Assembly (NCBI RefSeq): GCF_011761495.1
Contig: NZ_JAASRU010000011.1
Location: 38,814 to 102,813, forward strand
Direction: 5' to 3'
Source: Alkalibacillus almallahensis
GTDB taxonomy: Bacteria; Bacillota; Bacilli; Bacillales; Alkalibacillaceae
DNA length: 64,000 nt
Position numbers and translations under genes: made by a program. Positions 10,163 through 19,022 of the stretch are shown piece after piece (position 1 is the stretch's first letter; each line of letters opens with the position of its first letter). The notes beneath the pieces are model-generated. The model was not told where the DNA came from. It did no database searches and saw only the letters and a list, made by a program, of their open reading frames with translations.

Positions 10163-10215
10163 AATTTAAAAGACGCAACGACTGTTAAATTTAAAGTCGT
10201 TGCGTCTTTTAAATT
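10163..10215. terminator. Bidirectional terminator between murB and csfB
   Basis: A perfect 21-bp stem: 10163-10183 pairs with 10195-10215 around an 11-nt loop. Stem bases are AT-rich at the outer end on both sides, so it can serve the convergent murB (plus) and csfB (minus) transcripts. Confidence 0.85.
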
Positions 10216-10240
10216 ATTCTATAAAAAATAGGAGAGGAGA

Positions 10241-10432
10241 TTACATCAACATCTGATTTGTTAACGGACGAGATTTCATTTTCTCAACGTAATATTGATA
10301 CTGCTCTTCTTCAGGATTCGTTTGAACTATTGCACGCTCGCATGACTGACAAATAAAATTCGTTAAAACATAGATTCCTTGCGCTTTCCATTGATCACAC
10401 ACTTGGCAGTAGTGAAAGGTCATTTGATTCAT
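10241..10432 (-). CDS. csfB: Anti-sigma factor Gin (CsfB)
   Basis: Small forespore protein that inhibits sigma-G (and sigma-E) so that sigma-G activity is timed correctly. The start is the ATG at 10430-10432 (MNQMTFHYCQVCD), 5 nt after GGAGGTGG, giving 63 residues. Two CxxC pairs (CQVC, CQSC) form the treble-clef zinc site seen in Gin, and ICQSCER matches the family. Position next to the bofA-recR group also fits B. subtilis. Confidence 0.88.
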   Translation of the reverse strand: MNQMTFHYCQVCDQWKAQGIYVLTNFICQSCERAIVQTNPEEEQYQYYVEKMKSRPLTNQMLM

Positions 10433-10554
10433 CGGTTCCACCTCCACTACCTATCATCCCCAGCTTAATAGATTCTTATACATGTTCTATGAAACTTTTT
10501 ATAAAACAGGACTGTTAAAGTATAGTGTTGATTTTCGATTGATGTAGCACTTAA

Positions 10555-10757
10555 TTGTTGATTTGTGAGGAGCGAAGGTGGCGACTCCTGTGGGAACAGC
10601 ACGTGTCTCGAGACCCCCAGAGGCCCACAGGATGTGGGTCACTTCGGCGTTTGTGATTGACGTCCGGAACTTAGCCGAAGTTCCTTTAGCTTCCGAGGAG
10701 GCTCGAGCCGTGCCCGCGGAAAGCGTCCACCGAAAGCGGATCGCAATTCAACAACGG
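10555..10757 (+). repeat. Intergenic repeat element, copy 2
   Basis: Same ends and core as copy 1 (TTGTTGATTTGTGAGGAGCGAAGGTGGC written as TTGTTGATTTGTGAGG then GAAGGTGGCGACTCCTG; CACCGAAAGCGGATCGCAATTCAACAACG at the right, given here by position). It lacks the GTCGAC hairpin module but keeps the second module (about 10618-10695). It fills most of the gap between csfB and bofA. The open frame inside is a product of the GC-rich repeat, not a gene. Confidence 0.9.
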
Positions 10758-10780
10758 ACTTTAGCAAAGCTATAAAATTA

Positions 10781-10808
10781 AAAGCGAATGCAATACTGCA
10801 CTCGCTTT
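10781..10808 (-). terminator. Terminator of the dnaX-recR-bofA run
   Basis: AAAGCGA-A-TGCA pairs with TGCA-C-TCGCTTT around a 4-nt loop; on the minus strand it is followed by TAATTTTATA. It lies just after the bofA stop. Confidence 0.8.
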
Positions 10809-10821
10809 ACCTTCAACAACT

Positions 10822-11085
10822 CTATAAGATTAACAGATGGATGGCCACTAATGCTCCTACACCCATCACGCCTAAGAATCCTGCAACAACAGATGTAAAT
10901 AAATTAATCGGAATATGTAAACCAAACATTGCACCAAACACATTAGCAATGAAAATAAACAATGCCCCTATCACTATTTTAAATACACCTTTAGATAACC
11001 AATGCATCATACTAACAGGCACACCAAACAGCAACAATAAAATAATTAAAGCTAAAAGTGCTAATACCACGACAATTGGATCCAT
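10822..11085 (-). CDS. bofA: Pro-sigma-K processing inhibitor BofA
   Basis: Integral membrane protein that, with SpoIVFA, holds the SpoIVFB protease inactive until the forespore signal arrives. The start is the ATG at 11083-11085 (MDPIVVVLALLAL), 7 nt after AAAGGAG; this gives the typical 87 residues. Two hydrophobic spans (about 3-20 and 31-85) are visible. It follows recR; yaaL, which separates them in B. subtilis, is absent. Confidence 0.93.
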   Translation of the reverse strand: MDPIVVVLALLALIILLLLFGVPVSMMHWLSKGVFKIVIGALFIFIANVFGAMFGLHIPINLFTSVVAGFLGVMGVGALVAIHLLIL

Positions 11086-11154
11086 ACTAGAACTCCTTTC
11101 GCTTGTCCTAGTAGAATCATATGCGCGTATTAGCACGATTAGAACTTCATTCAA

Positions 11155-11751
11155 TTATAAATCGCGACGTCCCTCTAGTGCTTTCGATAACGTCACCTCA
11201 TCAGCGTATTCTAAATCGCCTCCGACAGGTAATCCATGTGCAATTCGGGATAGACGAATGCCTGATGGTTTCACGAGACGTGAGATATACATCGCTGTCG
11301 CTTCCCCTTCCACATTCGGATTCGTCGCCAAGATTAGTTCTTCTACCTGCTCATCTTTAAGTCGCTCAATCAACGTCGATACGTTTATATCTTCTGGTCC
11401 AATTCCTTCCATTGGTGAAATCGTTCCGTGTAATACGTGGTACTTGCCTTGGAAATCTTTCATCTTTTCCATCGCAATGACATCTTTTGGATCTTGCACC
11501 ACACATATGACTGTTCCATCACGCGATTCATCACTACAAATACTACATGGATCTTGATCCGTTATATGACCACATGTACTACAATGCGTTAGCTCACGTT
11601 TGGCGTTGACGAGTGATTTTGCAAAATCTAATACATCGTCTTCTTCCATTTCTAACACAAAAAATGCCAGGCGAGCGGCAGTTTTTGGACCTATACCTGG
11701 CAGTTTTGTGAAACTATCAATTAGCTTCGTAATTGGTTCTGGATAATACAT
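11155..11751 (-). CDS. recR: Recombination mediator RecR
   Basis: Works with RecF and RecO to load RecA on gapped DNA. The 198-residue protein has the helix-hairpin-helix near [14 protein letters not shown] (about 18-31), the four-cysteine zinc finger ([18 protein letters not shown]), the Toprim domain and a Walker-B-like region. It follows yaaK by 16 bp as in nearly all Firmicutes. Confidence 0.97.
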   Translation of the reverse strand: MYYPEPITKLIDSFTKLPGIGPKTAARLAFFVLEMEEDDVLDFAKSLVNAKRELTHCSTCGHITDQDPCSICSDESRDGTVICVVQDPKDVIAMEKMKDFQGKYHVLHGTISPMEGIGPEDINVSTLIERLKDEQVEELILATNPNVEGEATAMYISRLVKPSGIRLSRIAHGLPVGGDLEYADEVTLSKALEGRRDL

Positions 11752-11767
11752 TTATTAGCATGGCCTC

Positions 11768-12070
11768 CTAAAACATTCCCGGCATATTCATACCTTTCGT
11801 AAATTCACCCATCTTTTCGTTTGTTGTGTCATCTACTTGTTTCAACACATCATTCGTTGCTGCAATAATTAAATCTTGTAGCATATCAACATCATCTGGG
11901 TCGACGACTTCTTCATTAATTTCAACGTCGGTAATTTCTTTTTTACCACTAGCGACAACCTTGACCATTCCGCCACCAGCAGTCGCTTCAAAGGACATCT
12001 CATGTAATTCTTCTTGCGCCTTCATCATCTTCTTCTGCATTTTCTGCATTTGTTTCATCATATTATTCAT
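11768..12070 (-). CDS. yaaK: YbaB/EbfC family nucleoid-associated protein (YaaK)
   Basis: Small DNA-binding protein encoded between dnaX and recR. The preferred start is the ATG at 12068-12070 ([12 protein letters not shown]), 8 nt after AAAGGG, giving 100 residues; earlier in-frame starts would overlap the ribosome site. The N-terminus is a methionine/lysine-rich helix, then the conserved [15 protein letters not shown] and [11 protein letters not shown] end. Confidence 0.94.
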   Translation of the reverse strand: MNNMMKQMQKMQKKMMKAQEELHEMSFEATAGGGMVKVVASGKKEITDVEINEEVVDPDDVDMLQDLIIAATNDVLKQVDDTTNEKMGEFTKGMNMPGMF

Positions 12071-12100
12071 ATAATCCATCCCTTTCAATCAAATATTTTA

Positions 12101-13831
12101 TTAAGAATCTTTCACTTCCACAAAATCATCCCCGAATAACTGTTGAGCTTCGGTAATGACTTGTTCCTCTTCAGCTGGGTTACTTTCTTCCTCATGTTCG
12201 GTTGATTCGTTTGGTGCAACTGTTTCTGTTTCATCATCTGATTGTTGATTTAAGAAATCCTCTCGAATCGGCTGCCAATCATCTTTTGGAATTGGAATCA
12301 TCGTCAGCCTTTTACCAATATATTCACTTAAAGCTGTTTCAATCATTTCTTGGTTTTCTTCAATGAGCTTACAATGAATTTCATATTCAAATGCTATAAT
12401 AAGTGATTGTGGTGAAGCAGCTTTAGGCTCACTATTCACTAGTTTAGCATGGGCAGGTGGACTTGTCTTTTTTAACTGCTCCATAAAAGATGCCCAATTA
12501 TGACGAACCGATTGAATATCGTCTTTTGTAGCGTTCGATAGCGTTTGGCGCACTTTTTCATATGGGACTTTATATTGCTTCTGACGGTTGGTTTGTTGGC
12601 GCTTAGGTGCTTCTTGTGGCGCCTGTGATTGATTAGCCTGCGGGACACCCTGTTCTTTTAGTGTCTTCAGTTCCTTCTCTAAGTTCGCAATCTGTTGTAA
12701 CAGTTCTGGTGATGCGGCAGATCCCTGTTGTTCTTCAGCTTCACTAGGTAGTTCGCGAATATTTAATAGCGCCACTTCAACTAAAATTTTCGGGCTATTG
12801 GTCCATTTCATATCTTGTTGCGTTTGGTTTAAGACTGAAATTGCTTCTTCTAACCAATAACCTGTCAGTTGTTGACGCACTTGATGAAATTGCTCATTCG
12901 GAATCGCGCGAACAAGCGCTTCTTCCATGCCATCTGCACTGTTGTACATTAACAAATCACGTAAGAAGTTGATAAAATCAAAAACGAACTGACTCGGATC
13001 TTTCCCTTCTTGAATCATTTGGTCGAGTAGCGTTAAAGCTTGCTTCCCATCTTGCTGAATGAGCGATTCAATCATTGCCAGTAACTGTTCTTGGGCAATC
13101 GAGCCGGTTACTGCTAACACGTCTTCCATATGAATATGGCCATCTTCACTATAGGCGATCGCTTGATCAAGTATACTTAACGCATCACGCATACCACCCT
13201 CAGCGGTTAGACCAACATGAACAATCGCATGATCATCGTACGGAATATCACTATCATCGAGGATTAATTTTAAGCGATCAACAATAGCTTGTTGAGAAAT
13301 TCGTTTAAAATCAAAGCGCTGGCAACGCGATATAATCGTCAATGGAATCTTATGTGGTTCAGTCGTTGCCAAGATAAACATCACATGCTCAGGTGGCTCT
13401 TCTAAAGTTTTGAGTAAAGCATTGAATGCACCTGTCGATAACATATGCACTTCATCAATAATATACACTTTATAAGTCAAAGCACTAGGCGCGTACTTCA
13501 CCTTATCTCGAATCTCACGAATATCATCTACACCGTTATTAGAAGCGGCGTCTATTTCTATAATATCTGAAATCGAACCGTCTTGAATGCCACGACATGC
13601 ATCACATTCACCACATGGCTCCTCGACAGGGGCGTAATTACAATTAATTGCTTTAGCAAATATTTTCGCCGCACTTGTTTTCCCTGTCCCGCGTGGTCCT
13701 GTAAATAAATAAGCATGGGCGACTTTAGACTGTAGAATCGCATTTTGTAGCGTTCTAGTAATATGCGATTGACCGACAACATCCGTGAATTGTTGTGGTC
13801 GCCACACTCGATACAATGCTTGATAGGCCAT
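12101..13831 (-). CDS. dnaX: DNA polymerase III subunits gamma/tau
   Basis: Clamp-loader ATPase and replisome organiser. The start is the ATG at 13829-13831 (MAYQALYRVWRPQ), placed correctly after AAAGGAG; an upstream in-frame start adds a non-homologous tail. The 576-residue protein has Walker A GPRGTGKTS, a four-cysteine zinc module (CGECDACRG), DEVHMLS and SRCQRFDF (sensor). The C-terminal third is glutamine- and acid-rich, as in tau. Confidence 0.97.
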   Translation of the reverse strand: MAYQALYRVWRPQQFTDVVGQSHITRTLQNAILQSKVAHAYLFTGPRGTGKTSAAKIFAKAINCNYAPVEEPCGECDACRGIQDGSISDIIEIDAASNNGVDDIREIRDKVKYAPSALTYKVYIIDEVHMLSTGAFNALLKTLEEPPEHVMFILATTEPHKIPLTIISRCQRFDFKRISQQAIVDRLKLILDDSDIPYDDHAIVHVGLTAEGGMRDALSILDQAIAYSEDGHIHMEDVLAVTGSIAQEQLLAMIESLIQQDGKQALTLLDQMIQEGKDPSQFVFDFINFLRDLLMYNSADGMEEALVRAIPNEQFHQVRQQLTGYWLEEAISVLNQTQQDMKWTNSPKILVEVALLNIRELPSEAEEQQGSAASPELLQQIANLEKELKTLKEQGVPQANQSQAPQEAPKRQQTNRQKQYKVPYEKVRQTLSNATKDDIQSVRHNWASFMEQLKKTSPPAHAKLVNSEPKAASPQSLIIAFEYEIHCKLIEENQEMIETALSEYIGKRLTMIPIPKDDWQPIREDFLNQQSDDETETVAPNESTEHEEESNPAEEEQVITEAQQLFGDDFVEVKDS

Positions 13832-13935
13832 GGACGTAATCTCCTTTAGTTTCTCTTCTTCCATTATAACCGATTCGATTCAGACATTTCAAAACGTAAT
13901 ACAATTGTTTCGTAAACGCTGTAATATCTTAAAAA

Positions 13936-13960
13936 AACTCACCCGCTTAACAGGTGAGTT
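13936..13960 (-). terminator. Terminator of the SRP RNA gene
   Basis: On the minus strand AACTCACC pairs with GGTGAGTT across an 8-nt loop and runs into TTTTTTT (complement of 13931-13937). Confidence 0.88.
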
Positions 13961-13974
13961 GTCATCATTATGTA

Positions 13975-14250
13975 CGCCGTGCACCCATCTTCGATAAAGT
14001 AACTCATAAGCGTTACGTCAGATTCTAGCTCGGTCCAGGTTGCCCTGCGACACACAAGAGGGGCCGCTTACTGCTGCTTCCTTCCGGACCTGACAGGGTT
14101 CACGGGTTCTCGTTGCACAGGACCCAGACGTCAACACTGTGCACTGACGTCAGACCTTAAAGCTACTTTACCTCAGACGGGAATTCAGTCCCACTATAGC
14201 GGATTGTGGGTTACAGGGCACCGCTACCTCCCCACCTAGCACGGCAAGTG
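13975..14250 (-). ncRNA. scr: Signal recognition particle RNA, large Bacillus type (scRNA)
   Basis: RNA scaffold of the SRP that targets nascent membrane and secreted proteins with Ffh. The minus strand contains the invariant domain IV GTCAGGTCCGGAAGGAAGCA with its AGCAG asymmetric loop, plus the Alu-like 5' part (GCCGTGCTAGGTGGGGAGG) and the matching 3' end GGTGCACGGC. The length of about 275 nt equals the B. subtilis molecule. Ends are estimated from that homologue. It sits between tadA and dnaX as in B. subtilis. Confidence 0.95.
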
Positions 14251-14258
14251 TTCATTTA

Positions 14259-14264
14259 ATTATA
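14259..14264 (-). promoter_or_regulatory. -10 box of the SRP RNA promoter
   Basis: A perfect TATAAT (minus strand) lies 9 nt before the predicted RNA start. The -35 is not obvious. The adjacent bases contain an imperfect palindrome (14267-14284, GCGC arms) and a perfect 14-bp palindrome ATATACTAGTATAT (14285-14298) of unknown role. Confidence 0.55.
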
Positions 14265-14348
14265 GAGCGCCTTTTCAAAAGCGCATATACTAGTATATTA
14301 CGTTTAATCCGAATTTGCAATAACAAAGAAATCCAATTCGTTAACAAA

Positions 14349-14810
<462 letters not shown>

Positions 14811-14846
14811 CTATATCACCTAAACCCATTATAACATGGCATGGAT

Positions 14847-14875
14847 GCATATTAACGATTGACCTCTCATAAATT
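14847..14875 (+). promoter_or_regulatory. Sigma-E promoter of sleL
   Basis: GCATATT (14847-14853), 14-bp spacer, CATAAATT (14868-14875): a close match to the mother-cell sigma-E consensus, 30 bp upstream of the sleL ATG. B. subtilis yaaH is also sigma-E dependent. Confidence 0.75.
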
Positions 14876-14904
14876 CATAAAGAATAAGTGAGAGGAGTGC
14901 GTTT

Positions 14905-16188
14905 ATGTTAATTCATGTCGTCGAACGAGGTGATTCCTTATATTCAATCGCCAATCGTTATCAAGCATCAGCAGATGAATTGATTATGATTAATCAATTA
15001 GAAACACCAAATGATTTAGTCGTCGGGCAAACACTCGTCATCCTTAATGATGAGTATACAGTGCAAGCTGGTGACAGTTTTTATTCTATTGGTCAAAAAC
15101 TGAATATCCCGTTTGAAGAATTAGCTGAGTATAATGATTTGAATTACAATGAACCCTTAATGATCGGGCAAGTCTTATCTATTCCTCAGCCATCCAAAAC
15201 CACTATATCAACTAATGCCTATGTCGAACCGTTCGGGGATACAGTGAGCGATCAACTGATTGAATCTGCAATGAATCGTACACCTTTATTAACGTACTTA
15301 GGATTATTTAGTTATGAAGTAAATGATGACGGTACATTAACACCACCACCAATTGAACCATTACCTGAGATTGCTAGCGAGAATCAGACTGCACTTATGA
15401 TGGTCATCACCAATTTACGCGATGGTTCCTTCGATCAGGAACTTGGCCGTAGAATATTAACGAATCAGCAAGTACAAGATGAATTATTTAACCAAATCAT
15501 CGCAACAGCAAACGAAGTTGGGTATCAAGATATTCATTTCGACTTTGAGTTTTTACCTACAGATATGCGAGAGGCTTATAATCAATTTCTCCAAACCGCA
15601 AAAGACCGTTTATCACCAGAAGGTTTGATGATTTCTACCGCTCTTGCACCGAAAACAAGCGCTGAACAAACAGGTGCGTGGTATGAAGCACATGATTATG
15701 CTGCCCACGGTGACATTGTCGATTTCGTTGTGCTCATGACGTATGAATGGGGTTATAGTGGTGGTCCAGCAATGGCCGTATCGCCGATTGGTCCCGTCAC
15801 CGATGTGGTCGAATACGCTTTAACTGAAATTCCTGCCGATAAGATTATGCTTGGTCAAAATACTTATGGCTATGACTGGACATTGCCTTATGAAGAAGGC
15901 GGCGACCCTGCTCAAGCCATTAGTCCCAATCAAGGCATTCAACTGGCAAACGAGTACAATCAAGCGATCGAATTCGATGAGGAAGCGCAAGCACCCTACT
16001 TCTATTATTGGGATGAAGATGGCAACCAACACGAAGTCTGGTTTGAAGACGCTAGAAGTATTCAAGCTAAATTCGACCTTATTAAAGAAAAAGGGTTGCG
16101 AGGGATTAGTTACTGGAAACTCGGCTTAGCTTTTCCTCAGAACTGGGCATTGCTTGATCACGAATTTAATATTCGAAAATTAAACTAA
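14905..16188 (+). CDS. sleL: Spore cortex-lytic N-acetylglucosaminidase, LysM-GH18
   Basis: Glycosidase of the YaaH/SleL family that degrades cortex fragments during germination and sits in the spore coat. The 427-residue protein begins with two LysM domains (about 2-47 and 51-94), then a glycoside hydrolase 18 barrel (about 100-425). The catalytic acid is E215 in DIHFDFEF. There is no signal peptide, as expected for a coat protein made in the mother cell. A sigma-E promoter lies upstream. Its 3' end overlaps the convergent DUF3891-like gene by 9 bp. Confidence 0.93.
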   Translation: MLIHVVERGDSLYSIANRYQASADELIMINQLETPNDLVVGQTLVILNDEYTVQAGDSFYSIGQKLNIPFEELAEYNDLNYNEPLMIGQVLSIPQPSKTTISTNAYVEPFGDTVSDQLIESAMNRTPLLTYLGLFSYEVNDDGTLTPPPIEPLPEIASENQTALMMVITNLRDGSFDQELGRRILTNQQVQDELFNQIIATANEVGYQDIHFDFEFLPTDMREAYNQFLQTAKDRLSPEGLMISTALAPKTSAEQTGAWYEAHDYAAHGDIVDFVVLMTYEWGYSGGPAMAVSPIGPVTDVVEYALTEIPADKIMLGQNTYGYDWTLPYEEGGDPAQAISPNQGIQLANEYNQAIEFDEEAQAPYFYYWDEDGNQHEVWFEDARSIQAKFDLIKEKGLRGISYWKLGLAFPQNWALLDHEFNIRKLN

Positions 16189-16932
16189 ATAGACATGGCG
16201 TTCATCAAATTCCGTTAAGTCAAACGCTTGCTGAAGACCGCGACTGTTAATTAATTCTTTATCCACTTCTTTAACTGGAATTGTCAGGTGAAATGGCTCC
16301 TTAAATGGGTTAGGCGAAACAGCAATTCGTTGTTCGTCTAACCATTTTGCTTGTATAGGCTCGTCCAAGCCTTGAAAGTGTTGTCTGAACCCATCTTTGA
16401 ACATTTTAACCTCTTCATGTTTGGGTGTTCCTGGTTCATTTAAGCACATATAAAGCGACAAATCATCGCAGAATTGCAGTAACTTAAAATGAAAGTTTTG
16501 TTCAGATTGCCCGGGTAATGATTGTTGCTTAATAGATTGTTGTCGATTTATTTCCCGGGTAATAAATTCGGAAATGATCGGATCATCAGATTGTTGGTCA
16601 AAAAATGACGCATAATGCCAACTGCATAATAGAGCTGCATATGCCGACTGTTTATGAACCTGGTCGACTCCCCATGAATAATGCTCGACTTTCGGTTTGA
16701 CGGGATAATCCATAAATGAATGCGGCTGACCTTTATCATCGTTCCAAATAGGTTCTGCATCTAGAGGAATCCAAGCATAGTCATGATGAGACACGGCATA
16801 TTCCACTTGATCGCGCCACTTTTCTCCTTCGAAAATGTTAGATAACCATTGCTTCGCTATTTCGCCGCTTACAAGCGCATGATCATGTTGGCGAATCATG
16901 ATAAATGAATCTTCTCGTTCTGTTATAATCAA
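16180..16932 (-). CDS. DUF3891-like protein of unknown function
   Basis: A 250-residue soluble protein with the pattern IRQHDHALVSGEIA near the N-terminus, SHHDYAW and a later CSWHYASFF segment. These histidines/aspartates resemble an HD-like metal site, and the overall sequence resembles the Bacillales family listed as DUF3891 (recognised from memory). No function is established. It ends inside the last codons of sleL on the other strand. A Noc-site-like ATTTCCCGGGTAAT lies within it at 16550-16563. Confidence 0.7.
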   Translation of the reverse strand: MIITEREDSFIMIRQHDHALVSGEIAKQWLSNIFEGEKWRDQVEYAVSHHDYAWIPLDAEPIWNDDKGQPHSFMDYPVKPKVEHYSWGVDQVHKQSAYAALLCSWHYASFFDQQSDDPIISEFITREINRQQSIKQQSLPGQSEQNFHFKLLQFCDDLSLYMCLNEPGTPKHEEVKMFKDGFRQHFQGLDEPIQAKWLDEQRIAVSPNPFKEPFHLTIPVKEVDKELINSRGLQQAFDLTEFDERHVYLV

Positions 16933-16981
16933 ACGAACTCACCACCTTCTATGAACAAGTTATGAGCTAGATGAATCTAGC

Positions 16982-17491
16982 TCATAACTGTTTTAAGGAT
17001 TCACGATTAAAATCTGGAATATCATCAGGGTTTCGACTCGTTACAAGGTTATGACAGACGACAACGGGCTGGTCATGATAAATAGCACCTGCATTTTCTA
17101 AATCGACGACAATAGAATCATAACCTGTGACATGACGGTCTTTTAAAGTTTTAGCTGTGATCAATAATTGTGGTCCATGGCAAATCGCAAATACGGGTTT
17201 ATTTTGTTCCATAAAATCACGAGCGAACTGAACAAATCGGTCATCTGCGCGCAATTGATCAGACGAAAAGCCTCCAGGGATAAACAACGCGTCAAATTCA
17301 TCTGGACTGAGATCATCGATACCATAATCAACTGCTACTTCCACTTCCCCGCGCTTTCCTTTTACCACTTGGCCACTCAGTTTTCCAATCGTTTCTACTG
17401 AATGTCCCGCTTCACGAAACGCATAGGCTGGGTCTGTGTACTCTCGGTCTTCGAAGTCATTCGTCATGAGACACGCAATCCGTTTAAACAT
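16982..17491 (-). CDS. PfpI/DJ-1 superfamily protein (YfkM-like stress protein)
   Basis: Class I glutamine-amidotransferase-like fold, 169 residues from the ATG at 17489-17491 (MFKRIACLMTNDFED), which follows AAGGAGGGG. The nucleophile elbow is AICHGPQLL with Cys after AI. FIPGGFSSDQLR and the D-Y-E/H context fit the PfpI/YhbO/YfkM group, proposed to act as proteases or deglycases under stress. Function in this organism is inferred only. It is adjacent to and codirectional with the hydroxylase gene upstream. Confidence 0.85.
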   Translation of the reverse strand: MFKRIACLMTNDFEDREYTDPAYAFREAGHSVETIGKLSGQVVKGKRGEVEVAVDYGIDDLSPDEFDALFIPGGFSSDQLRADDRFVQFARDFMEQNKPVFAICHGPQLLITAKTLKDRHVTGYDSIVVDLENAGAIYHDQPVVVCHNLVTSRNPDDIPDFNRESLKQL

Positions 17492-17572
17492 AGCGAACCC
17501 CTCCTTGACCTCATCGTTTTTGTTATTAACACTATTCCCGTTACCTATAAAATCAAACGACTTCACCCAGTC

Positions 17573-18886
17573 CTATTCATAGCGAAATTGTTGGAAAATC
17601 GCATGATCCTGCGCTTTATAAACCTGTTTTCCAACGATATCATTAATAATTTCCATATTCCGTTGAACAGCAAGCCCTAAATTCGTCGCCGCTGTCCCAT
17701 GAGAATGATCAATATTCGTCACCACATAAAACTGATGATCACGTTCATCGTTGAATTGCAGGCGATACTCACGCGTCAAATCATACATCCACTTATCTTT
17801 ATTCTCCCATTTAACTCTGTCTTCAAAGCGGTCCGTAAACCATTTAGGAATATCAGGCTTATACCCTGTCGCTAACACTATTTTTTCAGTGTCATACTCA
17901 AACGATTGTTCTTCCTGCCACTGCTGACAGACCAATTCATATGAACCGTCTTTCTGCTTAATGTCATTGACTTCCGTTAACGGTTGAATCGTTACTTGTG
18001 GGTCTGTTTCACCAATCGAGAAATTATATAATAAATGGTAAATATGATCCAACGTCTTCACATCCACCCCGTTACGCAACGGATCTAACGTCTCCAATGT
18101 CCGCATACGTTTATCAAACTCTAATTGATGGAAATAATCCACATACTTCGGAGAGAAAAACTCCTGTCCAATACTAGCTGCTTCAAGCTGGAAAATCCCT
18201 TTACTGCGCGTAAACCACGTAATATGAAAAGAATAATTTTTCCGCTCTTGTAATAAATCATAAAAGACTTCTGCTGCACTTTGGCCTGAACCGACCACCG
18301 TCACATGGTCAGACTTTAACAATTCATCTTTATGTTCTAAATATTGACTCGTATGCAACACATCTTCTTCGGGCAAATCTTCCGCTGCATTTAACACAAG
18401 CGGTTTTGAGCCCGTTGCCATCACGACATGCTTTGTATAATAATGTGACGTCTCACCTTGCTCGACGTCTTCTACAACTACTTCATAATGGGGTTCAGAA
18501 TCATTTTGATGATCAATCACATCTACCACGCGATGACCATAATAAAGGCCATTAATCTGAGCTGCTGCCCATTGTAAATAATCATTATATTCTTGACGCG
18601 GAATTTCTAAACGATGATAAAAGAAAAATTTATATAGTCGTTCATGGTCATGCAAATAATTTAAAAACGAATACCGACTCGTTGGATCTGCGAATGTCAC
18701 CAGATCGGCTAAAAACGATACTTGTAAATCCATCCCATCAATTAGCATGCCTGGATGCCAATTCATTTTCGGCGTTTCATCGAAAAAGATTCTGTCGACG
18801 TCATCCAAATCTTCAGTTAATGCGGCTAAACCTAAATTAAAAGGTCCAATACCAACACCAATAAATGTATAGAGTTTATCATCCAT
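17573..18886 (-). CDS. Lysine/ornithine N-hydroxylase family flavoprotein
   Basis: FAD- and NADPH-dependent monooxygenase of the IucD/PvdA/SidA family, which N-hydroxylates lysine, ornithine or small diamines for hydroxamate siderophores. Motifs: FAD-binding GVGIGPFNLGLA at the N-terminus, NADPH-binding GSGQSAAEV around residue 205, and LATGYKPD near 345. The start is ATG 18884-18886 after AAAGGTGATC. No siderophore synthetase (IucA/IucC-type), transporter or Fur-box operon is adjacent, so it is an orphan here. The exact substrate is not readable. Confidence 0.85.
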   Translation of the reverse strand: MDDKLYTFIGVGIGPFNLGLAALTEDLDDVDRIFFDETPKMNWHPGMLIDGMDLQVSFLADLVTFADPTSRYSFLNYLHDHERLYKFFFYHRLEIPRQEYNDYLQWAAAQINGLYYGHRVVDVIDHQNDSEPHYEVVVEDVEQGETSHYYTKHVVMATGSKPLVLNAAEDLPEEDVLHTSQYLEHKDELLKSDHVTVVGSGQSAAEVFYDLLQERKNYSFHITWFTRSKGIFQLEAASIGQEFFSPKYVDYFHQLEFDKRMRTLETLDPLRNGVDVKTLDHIYHLLYNFSIGETDPQVTIQPLTEVNDIKQKDGSYELVCQQWQEEQSFEYDTEKIVLATGYKPDIPKWFTDRFEDRVKWENKDKWMYDLTREYRLQFNDERDHQFYVVTNIDHSHGTAATNLGLAVQRNMEIINDIVGKQVYKAQDHAIFQQFRYE

Positions 18887-18969
18887 TAAGATCACCTTTT
18901 TCTATTGTGTAGTCTGTACTTATTTAAGTTTCCTATTTTGTGGGAATCTAAACTTGTTTCATAAGAAAA

Positions 18970-19005
18970 AGCACAGCACTCGGAATAATGTTCGAGTACT
19001 GTGCT
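18970..19005 (-). terminator. Terminator of acsA
   Basis: A 13-bp stem with one mismatch (18970-18982 with 18993-19005, AGCACAG...CTGTGCT) followed on the minus strand by TTTTCTTATG. Confidence 0.85.
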
Positions 19006-19022
19006 GTTAATAAAATCATTAA

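Noticed and set aside
10578..10775. Small open frames inside the GC-rich repeats (also at 48658-48986, 53828-54116)
   Set aside because: They recur as a consequence of the repeat's base composition, differ in frame between copies and lack ribosome sites.
10841..11557. Long plus-strand frame opposite bofA-recR
   Set aside because: It is antisense to two clearly conserved genes and has no start signal or family resemblance.
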